64,000 nt of DNA from Phenylobacterium sp. (GCF_013911965.1 NZ_JACESE010000008.1:1-64000), one strand, 5' to 3'; counted from the first letter of the stretch, positions 9,500 to 19,610 are shown. Made by a program: numbers and translations. Notes: a model not told the origin generated them from the sequence alone.

Positions 9500-11632
9500 T
9501 CAGGCCGCCTTCTGAAGCTCCTGCTTCACCCGCTCGGCCAGGGTCTTGATGTCGATCGGCTTGGGCAGGAAGGAGATGTTCTTCTCGCCTTCGAGCAGGT
9601 TGGAGAATTCCGCCTCGGCGTAGCCGGAGATGAACATCACCGGCGCGCCGGCCAGGTACTGCCGCGCCTGCTTGAGCAGGTCCGGGCCCTGCATGCCGGG
9701 CATGACGACGTCGGAGATCATCAGGTCGATCTCGCCGGCGTGCTGCTCGGCCAGCTCCAGCGCCTCCTCGCCCGAACCGGCCTCGATAACCTCGTAGCCC
9801 CGCGCGCGAAGCAGCCGGGCGGCGACGCCGCGCACGGCGTCCTCGTCCTCGACGAACAGGATGCGGCCGGCGCCGGACAGGTCGCGGGCGACGGTCTTCG
9901 GCTTGACCAGCGGGGCCGGCGCGGGGGCGTCGACCGCCGGCTGGTGGATCGGCAGGAAGATGCGGAAGGCCGCGCCCTCGCCGGGCTTGGAGTTCACCGA
10001 AATCCAGCCCTCGGACTGCTTGACGATGCCATAGACCGTCGCAAGACCCAGGCCCGTCCCCTCGCCCACCGGCTTGGTGGTGAAGAAGGGGTCGAAGATC
10101 TTGTCCATCACCTCGGGCGGAATGCCGGGGCCGTCGTCGGAAACCTCGATCAGGGCCTGGTCGCCCTTCGCGCCGGCATAGCCGAGGGCGGACGCCTCGG
10201 CCTCGCTGACGCGGGCGGTACGGATGCGGACGGTCGTGCCGCCATGGGCGCGAACCGCGTCGCGCGCGTTCACGGCCAGGTTCATGACCGCCGTCTCCAG
10301 CTGCCCCCTGTCGACGCGCACGTGCGGCAGGTTGCGGCCGTACTCGGTCTCGACGGTCACGTCTTCCGAGAGCACGCGGCGCAGCAGCACTTCGAACTCG
10401 CTGATCAGCTCGCCGAGGTCGAGAATCTCGCGCTGCACGGTCTGCTTGCGCGAGAAGGCCAGAAGCTTGCGCACCAGGTCGGCGGCGCGGTTCGAGGTCT
10501 GGCGGATCTCGTTCAGCCCCTCATAGGACGGGTCGCCCACGGGGTGGCGCGCCGCCAGGCTGTCGAGCTGCATCAGGATGGCGGTCAGCAGGTTGTTGAA
10601 GTCGTGGGCCACGCCGCCGGCGAGTTGGCCGATGGCCTGCATCTTCTGGCTCTGGGCGAGCTGCAGCTCCATCTGCTTCTGGTCGGAGACGTCGACCAGA
10701 TAGGCGACCCAGCGGCCGTCGGTGCGCGACAGATAGAGGTGGGCGATCTTCGACGGATCGCGCGAGAGCCGCACCTCCAGGGCGTTCTCGCCGCCGGCCG
10801 AGAGGCGCTGGGCGGCGTCCTGGCGCGAGGCGGCCTCGATCAGATCGCCGAAGGCCTGCCCCTTGGCGATCGCGCCGGCCATGGCGCCGAGCGCCGGATT
10901 GGCCTCGACGATGACGGCGTTGAACGGATCCTCCCCCTCCAGGAGGGCGGCGCCGAAGGGCGAGGCCGCGGCGAAGGCGTCCAGAACCTTGGGCGGCGGC
11001 GGCTTGGCCCCCGCGGCGGCCGTCAGCACCTCCAGCGCCGCGGTCGGCAGGGCCAGCGGCTCGCTGCGGGCGGGCTTCAGCCGCACGAGGAACCGCCGGG
11101 GCCCGACGGGCGCGACCTCGACATGGTGCTCGGCGCCGGCGAGCTTCAGCTGCGCGTGCGCGGCCTCGCCCCGGCGCGCGGCGGCGAGCGCGGAGAACAG
11201 GCTGGCGGCCGAAGCGCCGGACTTGGGCAGGCGCGGGGCCTCGCCCACGGCGTCCCGCCAGGCGGCGTTGCAGGCATGGATGCGGCCGTCGACGGCGGCC
11301 AGGGCGGCGGGCTCGTCCAGCGCCTCGACCAGACGCTCGGCGCTGGGTTCGTGTTCGGCCGGAGCCTCCAGGCTCGAACGCAGGACGAAGAGGCCAAGGC
11401 AGGCGACGCCGGCGAGACCCACCAGCAGCATCAGGCCGGCGAGCGTCGCCGGGCCGGCGTTGATCGCCGGCGCCGCGGCGAAGGCCACAGCCATCAGGAA
11501 AAACACCACCGCAACCGCTGTCAGCGGGTCGAACCGGCGGCGCGGCGCCTCGCTAGGCGTCATCTCGGCCATGGCGAACCTGCGGCTTGCTTTCCGTTGC
11601 GGGACGAAGCGCCCCAGCGAATCATCGGACAT
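9500..11632 (-). CDS. cckA: Hybrid sensor histidine kinase CckA
   Basis: About 710 aa. Two membrane helices (residues about 37-86) lie near the N-terminus, followed by PAS-like regions, a DHp domain with the phospho-accepting histidine in GGVAHDFNN (about H343), a HATPase domain ([28 protein letters not shown]), and a C-terminal receiver with VEDED and the phospho-acceptor in SDVVMPG (about D641). The DHp/ATPase region is strikingly like Caulobacter CckA, which phosphorylates ChpT and through it CtrA and CpdR, controlling cell cycle and flagellar genes. The frame opens at a TTG (11644), but GGAG lies just upstream of tandem ATGs; 11632 has the better spacing. Confidence 0.95.
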   Translation of the reverse strand: MSDDSLGRFVPQRKASRRFAMAEMTPSEAPRRRFDPLTAVAVVFFLMAVAFAAAPAINAGPATLAGLMLLVGLAGVACLGLFVLRSSLEAPAEHEPSAERLVEALDEPAALAAVDGRIHACNAAWRDAVGEAPRLPKSGASAASLFSALAAARRGEAAHAQLKLAGAEHHVEVAPVGPRRFLVRLKPARSEPLALPTAALEVLTAAAGAKPPPPKVLDAFAAASPFGAALLEGEDPFNAVIVEANPALGAMAGAIAKGQAFGDLIEAASRQDAAQRLSAGGENALEVRLSRDPSKIAHLYLSRTDGRWVAYLVDVSDQKQMELQLAQSQKMQAIGQLAGGVAHDFNNLLTAILMQLDSLAARHPVGDPSYEGLNEIRQTSNRAADLVRKLLAFSRKQTVQREILDLGELISEFEVLLRRVLSEDVTVETEYGRNLPHVRVDRGQLETAVMNLAVNARDAVRAHGGTTVRIRTARVSEAEASALGYAGAKGDQALIEVSDDGPGIPPEVMDKIFDPFFTTKPVGEGTGLGLATVYGIVKQSEGWISVNSKPGEGAAFRIFLPIHQPAVDAPAPAPLVKPKTVARDLSGAGRILFVEDEDAVRGVAARLLRARGYEVIEAGSGEEALELAEQHAGEIDLMISDVVMPGMQGPDLLKQARQYLAGAPVMFISGYAEAEFSNLLEGEKNISFLPKPIDIKTLAERVKQELQKAA

Positions 11633-11710
11633 CATACTCCACAAGGTGTCGTGAGACCCTTACGAGACCTTTCTGTGGCGAGACGGATGCGGCCGGTCGC
11701 CGCAGTTTTT

Positions 11711-12061
11711 TCAAAGCTTGAGGCCGAGACGGGGTCCGAGCCAGGTCATTCCCAGATAGAGCAGGACCGTCAGCAGACAGCCGAGCCCCAGCGCCAGGCC
11801 GAAGGCCACGCCCCGCCGCAGCAGCCACGGGATCAGCAGGAACATCGGCAGGGACGGCAGGACGAACCAGAAGGTCGCCTGAGCGTGGGCGGCCATGCCG
11901 ACCGGATCGCGCGTGTCCCGCCAGAGCCAGATCATGCCGAGCACGGAGACGAGCGGCAGGGAGGCGATCAGCGCGCCGAATCCCGGACTGCGCTTGGCGA
12001 CCTCGGACACCACCGCGATGATGACGCCGCTGATCGCCGCCTTGGCCAGCAGATAGAGCAT
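11711..12061 (-). CDS. DUF3147 family small membrane protein
   Basis: 116 aa with four hydrophobic helices: LLAKAAISGVIIAVVSEVA, FGALIASLPLVSVLGMIWLW, ATFWFVLPSLPMFLLIPWL and GVAFGLALGLGCLLTVLLYL. The SEVAKRSPGFGALIASLPL block is the recognisable DUF3147 signature. Function unknown; these small inner-membrane proteins are widespread in Proteobacteria. The ATG is preceded by GGGGGAGGGAAAGG, a strong RBS. It lies 66 bases before cckA on the same strand, so the two could share a transcript. Confidence 0.85.
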   Translation of the reverse strand: MLYLLAKAAISGVIIAVVSEVAKRSPGFGALIASLPLVSVLGMIWLWRDTRDPVGMAAHAQATFWFVLPSLPMFLLIPWLLRRGVAFGLALGLGCLLTVLLYLGMTWLGPRLGLKL

Positions 12062-12238
12062 GCCTTTCCCTCCCCCTCGTCGCGGCTCATCCTGTGGGGC
12101 CGGACCACGAACTGTCGAGGCCGATGCGCGGCGAAAGGGCCGGGCCGGCGCCGCCCTCGACTCGCAAAGCCGCTTCGTGCCACCCACATCCGACGGGCGC
12201 GCGGAGAGACGCGCCGAAACCGCATGGGAGATGCCGGA

Positions 12239-13114
12239 ATGAGCGAAGCTGAATACACCCCGCCCAAGGTCTGGACCTGGAACAAGGAAAGCGGCGGCCG
12301 CTTCGCCAACATCAACCGGCCCATCGCCGGTCCGACCCACGAGAAGGACCTGCCCGTCGGCAAGCACCCGATGCAGCTCTATTCGCTGGGCACGCCGAAC
12401 GGCCAGAAGGTGACCATCATGCTCGAGGAGCTGTTGGCGCTGGGCCATGCGGGCGCCGAGTACGACGCCTGGCTGGTCAATATCGGCCAGGGCGAGCAGT
12501 TCTCCTCCGGCTTCGTGGAGGTGAACCCCAACTCCAAGATCCCGGCCCTGATGGACCGCAGCGGTCCGGAGCCGATCCGCGTCTTCGAGTCCGGCGCGAT
12601 CCTGATCCACCTGGCCGAGAAGTTCGGCGCCTTCCTGCCCGCCGATCCGGCCCGGCGGGCCGAGTGCCTGTCCTGGCTCTTCTGGCAGGTGGGCAGCGCG
12701 CCCTATCTCGGCGGCGGCTTCGGGCACTTCTACGCCTATGCGCCGATCAAGATCGAATACGCCATCGACCGGTTCGCCATGGAGGTGAAGCGCCAGATGG
12801 ACGTGCTGGACCGCCGCCTGGCGGAGAGCGAGTTCCTGGGCGGCGCCGACTACACCATCGCCGACATGGCCGTCTGGCCCTGGTACGGCGGCATGGCCAA
12901 GGGCCTGCTCTACGAGGGCGGCGAGTTCCTGTCCGTGCACGAGTACAAGAACGTCATCCGCTGGGCCGACCAGATCGGCGCGCGCCCGGCCGTCAAGCGC
13001 GGCCGCAAGGTCAACCGCGCCAGCGGCGACCCGGCCGACCAGTTGCGCGAACGCCACGACGCCAGCGACTTCGACACCAAGACCCAGGACAAGATCGAGG
13101 CGGCCCAGAGCTGA
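12239..13114 (+). CDS. yghU: YghU-type glutathione S-transferase / disulfide reductase
   Basis: 291 aa. The N-terminal NINRPIAGPTHEKDLPVGKHPMQLYSLGTPNGQKV arrangement is the hallmark of YghU-like (Nu-class) GSTs; the thioredoxin-fold G-site follows, with NPNSKIPAL and ESGAILIHLAEKFG, then an all-helical C-terminal domain with DYTIADMAVWPWYG. Members in E. coli bind two glutathiones and reduce disulfide bonds or peroxides. Start chosen at MSEAEY; an in-frame ATG five codons earlier is possible. The Nudix gene follows after 7 bases, suggesting an operon. Confidence 0.9.
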   Translation: MSEAEYTPPKVWTWNKESGGRFANINRPIAGPTHEKDLPVGKHPMQLYSLGTPNGQKVTIMLEELLALGHAGAEYDAWLVNIGQGEQFSSGFVEVNPNSKIPALMDRSGPEPIRVFESGAILIHLAEKFGAFLPADPARRAECLSWLFWQVGSAPYLGGGFGHFYAYAPIKIEYAIDRFAMEVKRQMDVLDRRLAESEFLGGADYTIADMAVWPWYGGMAKGLLYEGGEFLSVHEYKNVIRWADQIGARPAVKRGRKVNRASGDPADQLRERHDASDFDTKTQDKIEAAQS

Positions 13115-13121
13115 GGCGACC

Positions 13122-13754
13122 ATGCCCGCCGACTTCGCCTTCGGACCGGATCTGCGGCAGGCGCTCGCTGAGCGCTGCCGCGCCTTTCCGCGCATCGTCC
13201 ACCCGACGCCGGGGCTGAAGCTCGCGGCCGTGGCGATCACCCTGGTCGAGGCCGACGACGGCTCCGGCCAGGCCGCCTTCCTGCTGACCCGGCGGGCGAC
13301 GTCGCTGCGCGCCCATGCCGGCCAGTGGGCCCTGCCGGGCGGCCGCTGCGATCCGGGCGAGACCCTGGAGGTCGCCGCTCTGCGCGAGCTGGAGGAGGAA
13401 CTGGGCCTGTCCCTGCCCCCGGCCGACATCCTGGGCGTGCTCGACGACTATCCGACCCGCTCGGGCTACGCCATCGCCCCGGTCGTCGCCTGGCTGGACG
13501 ATCCCGGCGAGATCCGGCCGAACCCCGACGAGGTCGCCTCGGTCCACCGCATCCGCCTGGACGAACTGATGGACCCCGGCGCGGTCAGCTTCGAGACGAT
13601 CCCCGAGACGCCGCGGCCCGTCATCCGCCTGCGCATCGGCGACCAGCACCTGCATGCCCCGACCGCCGCCGTGGTCTATCAGCTCCGTGAACTGGCCGCC
13701 GGCCGCATCACCCGTGTGAGCGAACTCGACCAGCCGGTCTTCGCCTGGCGGTGA
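13122..13754 (+). CDS. Nudix hydrolase, CoA pyrophosphatase-like
   Basis: 210 aa. A complete Nudix box is visible in the middle third: GGRCDPGE, then seven residues, REL-x-EE-L-GL, giving the metal-binding glutamates. The preceding GQWALPGG and the RRATSLRAHAGQ stretch resemble the CoA-diphosphatase (NudL/PCD1) subgroup, which cleaves CoA to 4'-phosphopantetheine and 3',5'-ADP, but the full UPF0035 signature could not be confirmed by eye. Downstream of the GST gene with 7 bases between them. Soluble, no signal peptide. Confidence 0.82.
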   Translation: MPADFAFGPDLRQALAERCRAFPRIVHPTPGLKLAAVAITLVEADDGSGQAAFLLTRRATSLRAHAGQWALPGGRCDPGETLEVAALRELEEELGLSLPPADILGVLDDYPTRSGYAIAPVVAWLDDPGEIRPNPDEVASVHRIRLDELMDPGAVSFETIPETPRPVIRLRIGDQHLHAPTAAVVYQLRELAAGRITRVSELDQPVFAWR

Positions 13755-13781
13755 GGCGCAGCGGCCTGCCCGCCGCCGGAC

Positions 13782-15455
13782 CTAGACCGGCGCGTCGCCG
13801 CCCTTCTCCCCCGGCGCCGGCAGTTCGCTCTGCCGGTCCTGCTGGGAGCCGAAGCTGGCCATGAGCTTGCGCTGTTCGCTTCGGATGTCGTTCTCGATCC
13901 GGCTCCGCGGTTCGTCGAACACCATGGCCGGCCGCGTTTCCCCGTTGTAGGCGGGCCAGGCCGGCAGGCCGGGGGCGGCGGGGACGCCGGTGCGGGCGAA
14001 GGTCGCCCAGGCGGCGCTCATCTGGTCGGCCAGGGCCTGGGCCTGCGGCGTGACCGGTCCGACCATCACATCGGCCTTGTCCAGGTTGTCGAAGACGAAG
14101 GGGATCTCCTGGGCGTGAGGCACGAAGTAGCGCCCGTCCTGCACCGGCGTCTCCCGATAGAAGGCGTAGTAGTAGGCTGGCGCGCCCGCCTGCGCGGCCT
14201 TGCGCTCGGCCTGGAGGGTCGAGTCGAGGAAGTAGCCGCGGTCGGTCGCCACCATGTAGAGCAGCTCGGCGTTCGGGCTCTCGGGATAGAGCCGCTTGTA
14301 GAGGCCGTAGACCTCGTCGGCCCGCGCCTTCGACGTGAACCCGCCGATCATCGCCCTGAGGCCGCCCTCGCTGAGCGTGTCCATGGCCGGGTTCGAGCCC
14401 AGGAAGACCGACATCTCGGTGCGGTTGGTCCCGATCATCATCGGCACCTCGGCGGACATGGCCGGCGCGTCGGGGTCGAAGGGATGGCGTGGCAGCAGCT
14501 TGCCGTCCACGCTGGGGCGCCATTGGCCGAGCCCCGAGCTGGCCTTCGCCGCGGCCCGCTGCAGGTCCGCCATCGGCACATCGTGGATCTTGTCGATGTC
14601 GGCCGGCGAGAGGTTGAGCTCGGCGAGCAGCCGCCGCCCCTTCTCCGCCGCGAGTTCCGGTCCGTCCGTGCGCAGCTGGGACCCGCTCTGGACCACCGCG
14701 CGCTGGAAGAGGCCCCTGGCCGGCTCGTAGGCCATCAGGACGCTGACCTTGCGGCCGCCGCCGGACTCGCCATGGATCAGAATGCGGTCGGGATCGCCGC
14801 CGAAGCGCTCGATATTGTCGCGCACCCACTGCAGGGCCGCCACGCAGTCGAGCATGCCCACAGAACTGCTGGCGGCGTAGCGCTCGCCAAAGGCCGCAAG
14901 GTCCGCATAGCCGAAGACGTTCAGGCGGTGGTTGATGGTCACCACCACCACGTCCTGCTTCTTCGCCAGATTGGTCCCGTCGTACCAGGCCGAGGAGCCT
15001 GAGCCGGTGGAGAAGCCGCCGCCGTGCATCCAGAACATGACCGGCCGCTTGCCCGTCGTCGAAGGCGTCCAGACGTTGAGGAAGAGGCAGTCCTCGCTCT
15101 CCGGCGGCGGCTTGATGTCCGAGCGGATCGGGCTCGGATAGCGCGCCGGCGCGCCCTCCGGCCTGGGCGGGCGCACGCCCTCCACCACCGTCTGGGGGGC
15201 CGAAGCGCCGTAGTCCAGCGCCTCGCGGACGCCGGCCCAGGGGGTGCGCGGCCGGGGCGGCTGGAAGCGGTTGGCCCCGCCGGTGGGCTCGCCATAGGGC
15301 ACGCCCTTGAAGACCAGCACGCCGTCGCGCTCGGCGCCCATCACCTTGCCGGCCGAGGTCTCCGCCACCGGCGCAGCGCGCTTCGCAAACGCCGGACCCG
15401 CGGCCAGCCAGAGCCCGCCCGCCAGCACCCAGCGCCGATTGAGTTCCGTCGTCAT
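13782..15455 (-). CDS. Exported type B carboxylesterase
   Basis: 557 aa. The start at 15455 follows GGAGGCGACC; the frame continues 11 codons further but without an RBS. The signal peptide ends near AAGPAFA. The type B carboxylesterase/lipase fold is shown by [20 protein letters not shown], the oxyanion-hole [11 protein letters not shown], the nucleophile elbow HGESGGG, and late [11 protein letters not shown] carrying the catalytic histidine. It should hydrolyse carboxylic esters in the periplasm or outside the cell; substrate unknown. Convergent with the Nudix gene and not linked to an obvious pathway. Confidence 0.9.
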   Translation of the reverse strand: MTTELNRRWVLAGGLWLAAGPAFAKRAAPVAETSAGKVMGAERDGVLVFKGVPYGEPTGGANRFQPPRPRTPWAGVREALDYGASAPQTVVEGVRPPRPEGAPARYPSPIRSDIKPPPESEDCLFLNVWTPSTTGKRPVMFWMHGGGFSTGSGSSAWYDGTNLAKKQDVVVVTINHRLNVFGYADLAAFGERYAASSSVGMLDCVAALQWVRDNIERFGGDPDRILIHGESGGGRKVSVLMAYEPARGLFQRAVVQSGSQLRTDGPELAAEKGRRLLAELNLSPADIDKIHDVPMADLQRAAAKASSGLGQWRPSVDGKLLPRHPFDPDAPAMSAEVPMMIGTNRTEMSVFLGSNPAMDTLSEGGLRAMIGGFTSKARADEVYGLYKRLYPESPNAELLYMVATDRGYFLDSTLQAERKAAQAGAPAYYYAFYRETPVQDGRYFVPHAQEIPFVFDNLDKADVMVGPVTPQAQALADQMSAAWATFARTGVPAAPGLPAWPAYNGETRPAMVFDEPRSRIENDIRSEQRKLMASFGSQQDRQSELPAPGEKGGDAPV

Positions 15456-15571
15456 GATGGTCGCCTCCCCGCGGACCGCATCGCCCATTCTTGCATGCGG
15501 TATATCACACGGCTCGGAGGCTGTTGGCTATGCCGCCGGCCCTCTTGGGGCTGCAATGTCCAGGGCCGGCC

Positions 15572-16663
15572 TTAGCGCATCGGCCGCGGCGTCGGGCGAG
15601 GCCTGTTCTTGGCGCTGAGGATGAAGCCGATGATCTTGGCGACCGCCTCGTAGTGCTTGGGCGGGATGGCCTCGTCGATCTCGACGGCGGCATAGAGGGC
15701 GCGGGCCAGGGGCGGGTCCTCGACCACAGGCACGCCGTTCTCCTCGGCGATGGCGCGGATCTTGAGCGCGACGGCGTCCAGACCCTTGGCCACGCACTCG
15801 GGCGCGGCGGCCGCGCCGGCCTCGTACTTCAGCGCCACGGCGTAGTGGGTCGGGTTCATGACCACGACGGTCGCCTCGGGCACGGCCTGCATCATGCGCC
15901 GGCGGGACTTCTCATGGCGCAGCTGGCGCAGCTTGGCCTTGATCATCGGGTCGCCGTCGGTCTGCTTGAACTCCTCCTTCACCTCCTCGCGGCTCATGCG
16001 CATCTTCTTGAGGAAGCGCTGCCGCTGCCAGAGCCAGTCGCCCCCCGTGATGACGAGCATCAGGGCGAGGACCGCGAAGACCAGCTGACGCAGGATCTCG
16101 GCCGAGAAGGGCAGCATGGCCGCCGGGTCCAGGGCCGACAGTCCCTTGAACTCGTGCATGTGGGGCTTGAGCACCCACCAGGCCACGGCGGTCACGGCCA
16201 GGATCTTGGCGATCGACTTGCCGAACTGAAACAGTCCGTCGGGGCCGAAGATGCGCTTGAAGCCCGAGAGCGGCGAGAGCTTGCTCCACTCCGGCTTCAG
16301 CTTGTCGGGCGTGAACATCAGCCCGTGCTGCATGACGTTCCCGGCGATCCCCCCGAAGGCGGCGGTGACGAGCACGGCGCCCAGGACCGGGGCGGCGGCC
16401 GTCATGGCCTGACGCGCGACCCAGACGCCGCCGGCCCCCTCCAGCGGGATCTGCTCGGGGTGGGCGATGAAGGGCAGCAGGGCGTTGGCGAGGTTCTTGG
16501 TCAGCCAGCCCCCCAGTATGGCGAACACGCCCGCCGAGAAGGCGAGCGCGGCCAGGGGCGCGAGATCGGACGACTTGGCGACATCGCCCTTGTCCCGCGC
16601 CTGTTCGAGTTTCCGTGGGGTGGCCTCTTCTGTTTTCGAGGCCTCGTCGTTCTGCTCGGCCAT
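15572..16663 (-). CDS. flhB: Flagellar type III export protein FlhB
   Basis: 363 aa. An acidic, lysine-rich N-terminus (SKTEEATPRKLEQARDKG) is typical of FlhB. Four membrane segments follow, then the cytoplasmic domain with the autocleavage motif NPTH (270-273), where N/P cleavage switches export from rod/hook to filament substrates. The cleaved domain continues to residue 363. It is the last gene of fliQ-fliR-flhB, beginning 3 bases after the fliR stop. It is part of the inner-membrane export gate at the flagellar base. Confidence 0.97.
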   Translation of the reverse strand: MAEQNDEASKTEEATPRKLEQARDKGDVAKSSDLAPLAALAFSAGVFAILGGWLTKNLANALLPFIAHPEQIPLEGAGGVWVARQAMTAAAPVLGAVLVTAAFGGIAGNVMQHGLMFTPDKLKPEWSKLSPLSGFKRIFGPDGLFQFGKSIAKILAVTAVAWWVLKPHMHEFKGLSALDPAAMLPFSAEILRQLVFAVLALMLVITGGDWLWQRQRFLKKMRMSREEVKEEFKQTDGDPMIKAKLRQLRHEKSRRRMMQAVPEATVVVMNPTHYAVALKYEAGAAAAPECVAKGLDAVALKIRAIAEENGVPVVEDPPLARALYAAVEIDEAIPPKHYEAVAKIIGFILSAKNRPRPTPRPMR

Positions 16664-16666
16664 GGC

Positions 16667-17422
16667 TTAGAGGAACACGCTGAGGAGTTCGCGGTAGCGC
16701 TCCACCCACACCATGCCCAGCACGCCGAGACCGAGCGCGAAGATCGAGAGCGAGGTCAGCACCAGGAGCGGCGTGGCCACGAAGAAGATCTGGAACTGCG
16801 GCATGACGCGGCCCACCAGGCCCGTCGCCGCGTTGAAGATGAGCGCGAAGACGACCACCGGCGCGGCCAGCTGCAGGCCCATGGCGAAGGACTGGGCGAC
16901 CGTCTGCACGGCCAGCTGCCCGGCGTCGCCCACCGGCACGTCGCCGCCGAAGGGGAAGAGCCGGTAGGAGGAGACGATCGCCGCCAGGAACATGTGATGC
17001 AGATCGGTCGTCATGATGAGCGTCACGCCGAGCACGGTCAGGAAGGTCGACAGCGAGGTCGACGGCTGGGCCTGGCCCGGATTGGCCGTCTGCGAGAAGG
17101 CGAGCGTCGACTGGATCGAGATGATCTCGCCGGCGATCCCCAAGGCGCCCAGGAACATGCGCAGCACCGCGCCGATCATCAGGCCGATCAGGATCTCGCG
17201 CAGGATCTGGCCGAAGATCGCGCCGGTGCTTTCCGGCACGGCGCCCACCTGGCCGCCGAGGACCGGAAACAGCATGAGGGCGAACAGAAAGGCGAAGGCC
17301 AGCCGGATACGGGCCGGCACCGAGCCGTCGCCGACGCCCGGCATCAGCATCAGCATGGCGCCGAGCCGGGCGAAGACGAGCCCGGCGGCGTAGACCTGAG
17401 AGGCTGTGGCGTAGGATTCCAC
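16667..17422 (-). CDS. fliR: Flagellar export gate protein FliR
   Basis: 251 aa from a GTG start preceded by GGGAAGGG. It is highly hydrophobic with about six helices; the FARLGAMLMLMPGVG opening, QSTLAFSQTANPGQ loop and MPQFQIFF late motif are characteristic of FliR. FliR completes the FliP5-Q4-R1 export pore. The frame is open further upstream but overlaps fliQ there, so the GTG start is chosen. Gap to fliQ is 20 bases and to flhB 3 bases, indicating one transcript. Confidence 0.95.
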   Translation of the reverse strand: MESYATASQVYAAGLVFARLGAMLMLMPGVGDGSVPARIRLAFAFLFALMLFPVLGGQVGAVPESTGAIFGQILREILIGLMIGAVLRMFLGALGIAGEIISIQSTLAFSQTANPGQAQPSTSLSTFLTVLGVTLIMTTDLHHMFLAAIVSSYRLFPFGGDVPVGDAGQLAVQTVAQSFAMGLQLAAPVVVFALIFNAATGLVGRVMPQFQIFFVATPLLVLTSLSIFALGLGVLGMVWVERYRELLSVFL

Positions 17423-17442
17423 GGCGCCGCCGCCCTTCCCGC

Positions 17443-17706
17443 CTACATCGCCGCGATGCGGGCGGCGATCTGGTTCATGAAGCCGCTCATCAGCGCGCCC
17501 ATCAGGGGCAGGAAGAGCAGCAGAGAGATGAAGATGGCCACGATCTTCGGCGCATAGACCAGGGTCGCTTCCTGGATCTGGGTCAGCGCCTGCATCAGGC
17601 CGATGGCCACGCCGACCACCAGGCCGACGATCAGCACCGGCGCCGACAGCTGAATGGTGAGCCAGATGGCGTCGCGCCCGACGTCCAGAACCTCGGCGCC
17701 GTTCAT
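17443..17706 (-). CDS. fliQ: Flagellar export gate protein FliQ
   Basis: 87 aa, the normal FliQ length, with two long hydrophobic helices (residues about 14-36 and 52-76) and the conserved stretch LMQALTQIQEATL. It packs around FliP/FliR in the export gate. ATG preceded by GAGAGGCAGCGCG. First gene of fliQRflhB. A single TTAAC half-site lies about 55 bases upstream at 17762-17766, a weak hint of CtrA control. Confidence 0.96.
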   Translation of the reverse strand: MNGAEVLDVGRDAIWLTIQLSAPVLIVGLVVGVAIGLMQALTQIQEATLVYAPKIVAIFISLLLFLPLMGALMSGFMNQIAARIAAM

Positions 17707-17848
17707 CGCGCTGCCTCTCGATACGAACTTGGAACTTGCGGCCGACCCTGCCCAAACGTGGTTAACGAAGACCTACCAGAAGGCTGCGCCCTGGCGCCGC
17801 GGACAAGCTTCGCTATATCTCCCGCGGTCCTGGAGAGAGGCGCAGACG

Positions 17849-18397
17849 ATGAGCGAGACTCCCGCTTCCGTGTCGAGGAAACCCCGCGCCGAGCGGCTGC
17901 TGGAAAGCGGCCTGTTCCACGCTCGCTGGCTGATGGCGCCCTTCTATGTCGGCCTGGTGGTCGCGCTTGCCGCCCTCATGGTCGTCTTCGCCAAGAAGCT
18001 CCTGGTGGCCCTGCCGACCATCGGGTCTCTGAGCGCCGAGGAGGCCATTCTGCTGGTCCTCTCCCTCATCGACCTGTCGCTGGCGGGCAACCTGCTGCTG
18101 ATCGTGATCTTCTCCGGCTACGAGAACTTCGTCTCGAAGATCGACACCGCCAACCATGAGGATCGGCCGAGCTGGATGGGCACGGTGGATTTTTCCGGCC
18201 TGAAGATGAAGCTGATCGCCTCGATCGTGGCCATCTCCGCCATTTCCCTGCTGCGCGCCTTCATGCAGCTCTCCGAAGGGCATGGCATCGAGGAGCGCTC
18301 CCTCTACTGGCTCGTGGTGATCCACGTCACCTTCGTCATATCCGGCGTACTGCTGGCGCTGATGGACTGGCTGGCGGCCAAGGTCGATCGTCACTGA
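17849..18397 (+). CDS. UPF0114 (YqhA family) membrane protein
   Basis: 182 aa with four membrane helices. The motif order FHARWLMAPFYVGLVVAL, LIDLSLAGNLLLIVIFSGYENFVSKID, and WMGTVDFSGLKMKLIASIVAISAISLL is the UPF0114/TIGR00645 signature. Function unknown; found in many Proteobacteria as a stand-alone inner-membrane protein. Start at MSETPAS is supported by GGAGAGAGG. It interrupts the flagellar genes and is probably unrelated to them. Confidence 0.9.
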   Translation: MSETPASVSRKPRAERLLESGLFHARWLMAPFYVGLVVALAALMVVFAKKLLVALPTIGSLSAEEAILLVLSLIDLSLAGNLLLIVIFSGYENFVSKIDTANHEDRPSWMGTVDFSGLKMKLIASIVAISAISLLRAFMQLSEGHGIEERSLYWLVVIHVTFVISGVLLALMDWLAAKVDRH

Positions 18398-18401
18398 CGT
18401 C

Positions 18402-19112
18402 TCAGCGCACGAAGCTGGCGCCGTTCACGTCGAGCACCGCGCCGGTCATGGAGGCGGGCGCCTCCAGCGCCAGATAGGCGGCCACGCTCGCCACCTCCTC
18501 CGGCTGCGCCACGCGCCCCAGCGGGATGTCGGCGAGGAGCTTATCGCCGCCGCGGCTCGCCAGGTACTCGTCGGCCATGCCGGTCATGACGAAGCCCGGG
18601 CAGATGGCGAAGGCCAGAACGCCGCGGTTCGCATAGCCGCGGGCGATGGACTTGGTCATGGCCACCATGCCGGCCTTGGACGCCGCATAGTGCCAGTGGG
18701 CGGGAGAATCGCCGCGATAGGCCGCCCGGCTCGCGACATTGACGATGCGCCCCTCGCCGCCCCGCTCCCGGACGTGCAGCACCATGCGCCGGCAGAGGTC
18801 GGCGGCGGCCTGAAGATTGATCCGCCAGGCCCGGTCCCAGGCCTCGCGCCAGACGTCCGGATCGGCGTCGTCGGCCACGGCCTCGAACACCCCGGCGTTG
18901 TTGACCAGCACGTCGATGCGGCCGTCGAGGCGGGCCAGCGCCTCGTCCCACAGGCGGTCGGCGGCGGCCGGATCGGCCAGGTCGGCGGCGATCCGCCCCT
19001 CCGCCGCGGAGGTGGCGTGGCCGATCACGCGGGCCTCGCGTCCGCTGAGCGCCTCCACGACGGCCGCGCCGATGCCGCGGCTGGATCCGGTGACGAGGAC
19101 GTGGACGCTCAT
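18402..19112 (-). CDS. SDR family oxidoreductase
   Basis: 236 aa. Start at MSVHVL follows GGAG; the frame runs 41 codons further without a better start. Classical SDR motifs: TGSSRGIG cofactor loop (residues about 8-15), NNAG, the catalytic S and YAASK (here HYAASKAG), and the C-terminal SMTGAVLDVNGA. It should use NAD(P)H to reduce or oxidise a carbonyl/alcohol substrate; FabG-like but with no biosynthetic context. Convergent with the UPF0114 gene, only 4 bases between stops. Confidence 0.88.
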   Translation of the reverse strand: MSVHVLVTGSSRGIGAAVVEALSGREARVIGHATSAAEGRIAADLADPAAADRLWDEALARLDGRIDVLVNNAGVFEAVADDADPDVWREAWDRAWRINLQAAADLCRRMVLHVRERGGEGRIVNVASRAAYRGDSPAHWHYAASKAGMVAMTKSIARGYANRGVLAFAICPGFVMTGMADEYLASRGGDKLLADIPLGRVAQPEEVASVAAYLALEAPASMTGAVLDVNGASFVR

Positions 19113-19328
19113 GGGGGGCTCCTGCGAGTGGAATCGGATGCGGCCTGTCGCCGAGGCCGCGCCAGCCTTAGCCGTCGAGGCGGCTCGTGTCCCGGCGCGC
19201 GTGCGGCGAGACGGGGCCCGCCCTCCACGCCGCACGGCGCTCTGTGCGTCATGGCGCTCAAGGCCTGCAAGGTGCTATGATCAACCCCTTGGCGCGATGA
19301 AACCATCGCCGCCCCGGCCGGAAAGGCC

Positions 19329-19469
19329 ATGTCCATGAAAAACTATCCCGCACGACCGGCCCCGCCGGCCAAGCCCCTCCGGGGGCTGAACGACGCGCGT
19401 TCCACGGGGGCCCCGCGCATCCAGGGCGCGCCACGCCCCGCCCTGAGCGATCCACGGAGCACCCGCTGA
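19329..19469 (+). CDS. Possible 46-aa proline-rich small protein
   Basis: A short ORF whose ATG follows GGAAAGG. It has a second in-frame ATG two codons later and high G/C at third codon positions (roughly 80% by eye), as expected for a real gene here. The product is proline- and arginine-rich with no membrane segment. It ends 15 bases before the next small ORF and may be the first gene of a three-ORF unit. No family recognised; could be spurious. The 216 bases upstream, to the SDR gene, hold no other visible gene. Confidence 0.35.
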   Translation: MSMKNYPARPAPPAKPLRGLNDARSTGAPRIQGAPRPALSDPRSTR

Positions 19470-19484
19470 GCAAGGACGACGAAC

Positions 19485-19610
19485 ATGGCCAAGAGCCAGA
19501 AGCGATCGGGGCGCGAACCGCGCAAGCCCAAGGCCGAGAAGCCGAAGCCGGCGGCGTCGTCCCGCGAGGGGAGCCTGCAGCGCATCCTGCATCCGGGCGA
19601 CAAGCGCTGA
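19485..19610 (+). CDS. Conserved small basic protein (MAKSQKR type), 41 aa
   Basis: The 41-residue product opens MAKSQKRSGRE and is rich in lysine, arginine and proline, ending in LHPGDKR. Very short basic proteins starting MAKSQxRSxRE are common in alpha- and betaproteobacterial genomes as hypothetical proteins; this resemblance is from memory, not a search. RBS is weak (AAGGACG). Its stop overlaps the start of the following ORF by 4 bases if the CTG start of that ORF is right. Function unknown; the charge suggests nucleic-acid binding, which is only a guess. Confidence 0.6.
   Translation: MAKSQKRSGREPRKPKAEKPKPAASSREGSLQRILHPGDKR

Noticed and set aside
9740-12238. Long plus-strand open frame antisense to cckA, continuous with the GST gene
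   Set aside because: The product is low-complexity (Q, R, G, H-rich) and matches no family, whereas the minus strand encodes a full CckA. Long shadow frames are expected at this GC content.
17762-17766. TTAAC upstream of fliQ as CtrA site
   Set aside because: Only one half-site was found; too common to support on its own.
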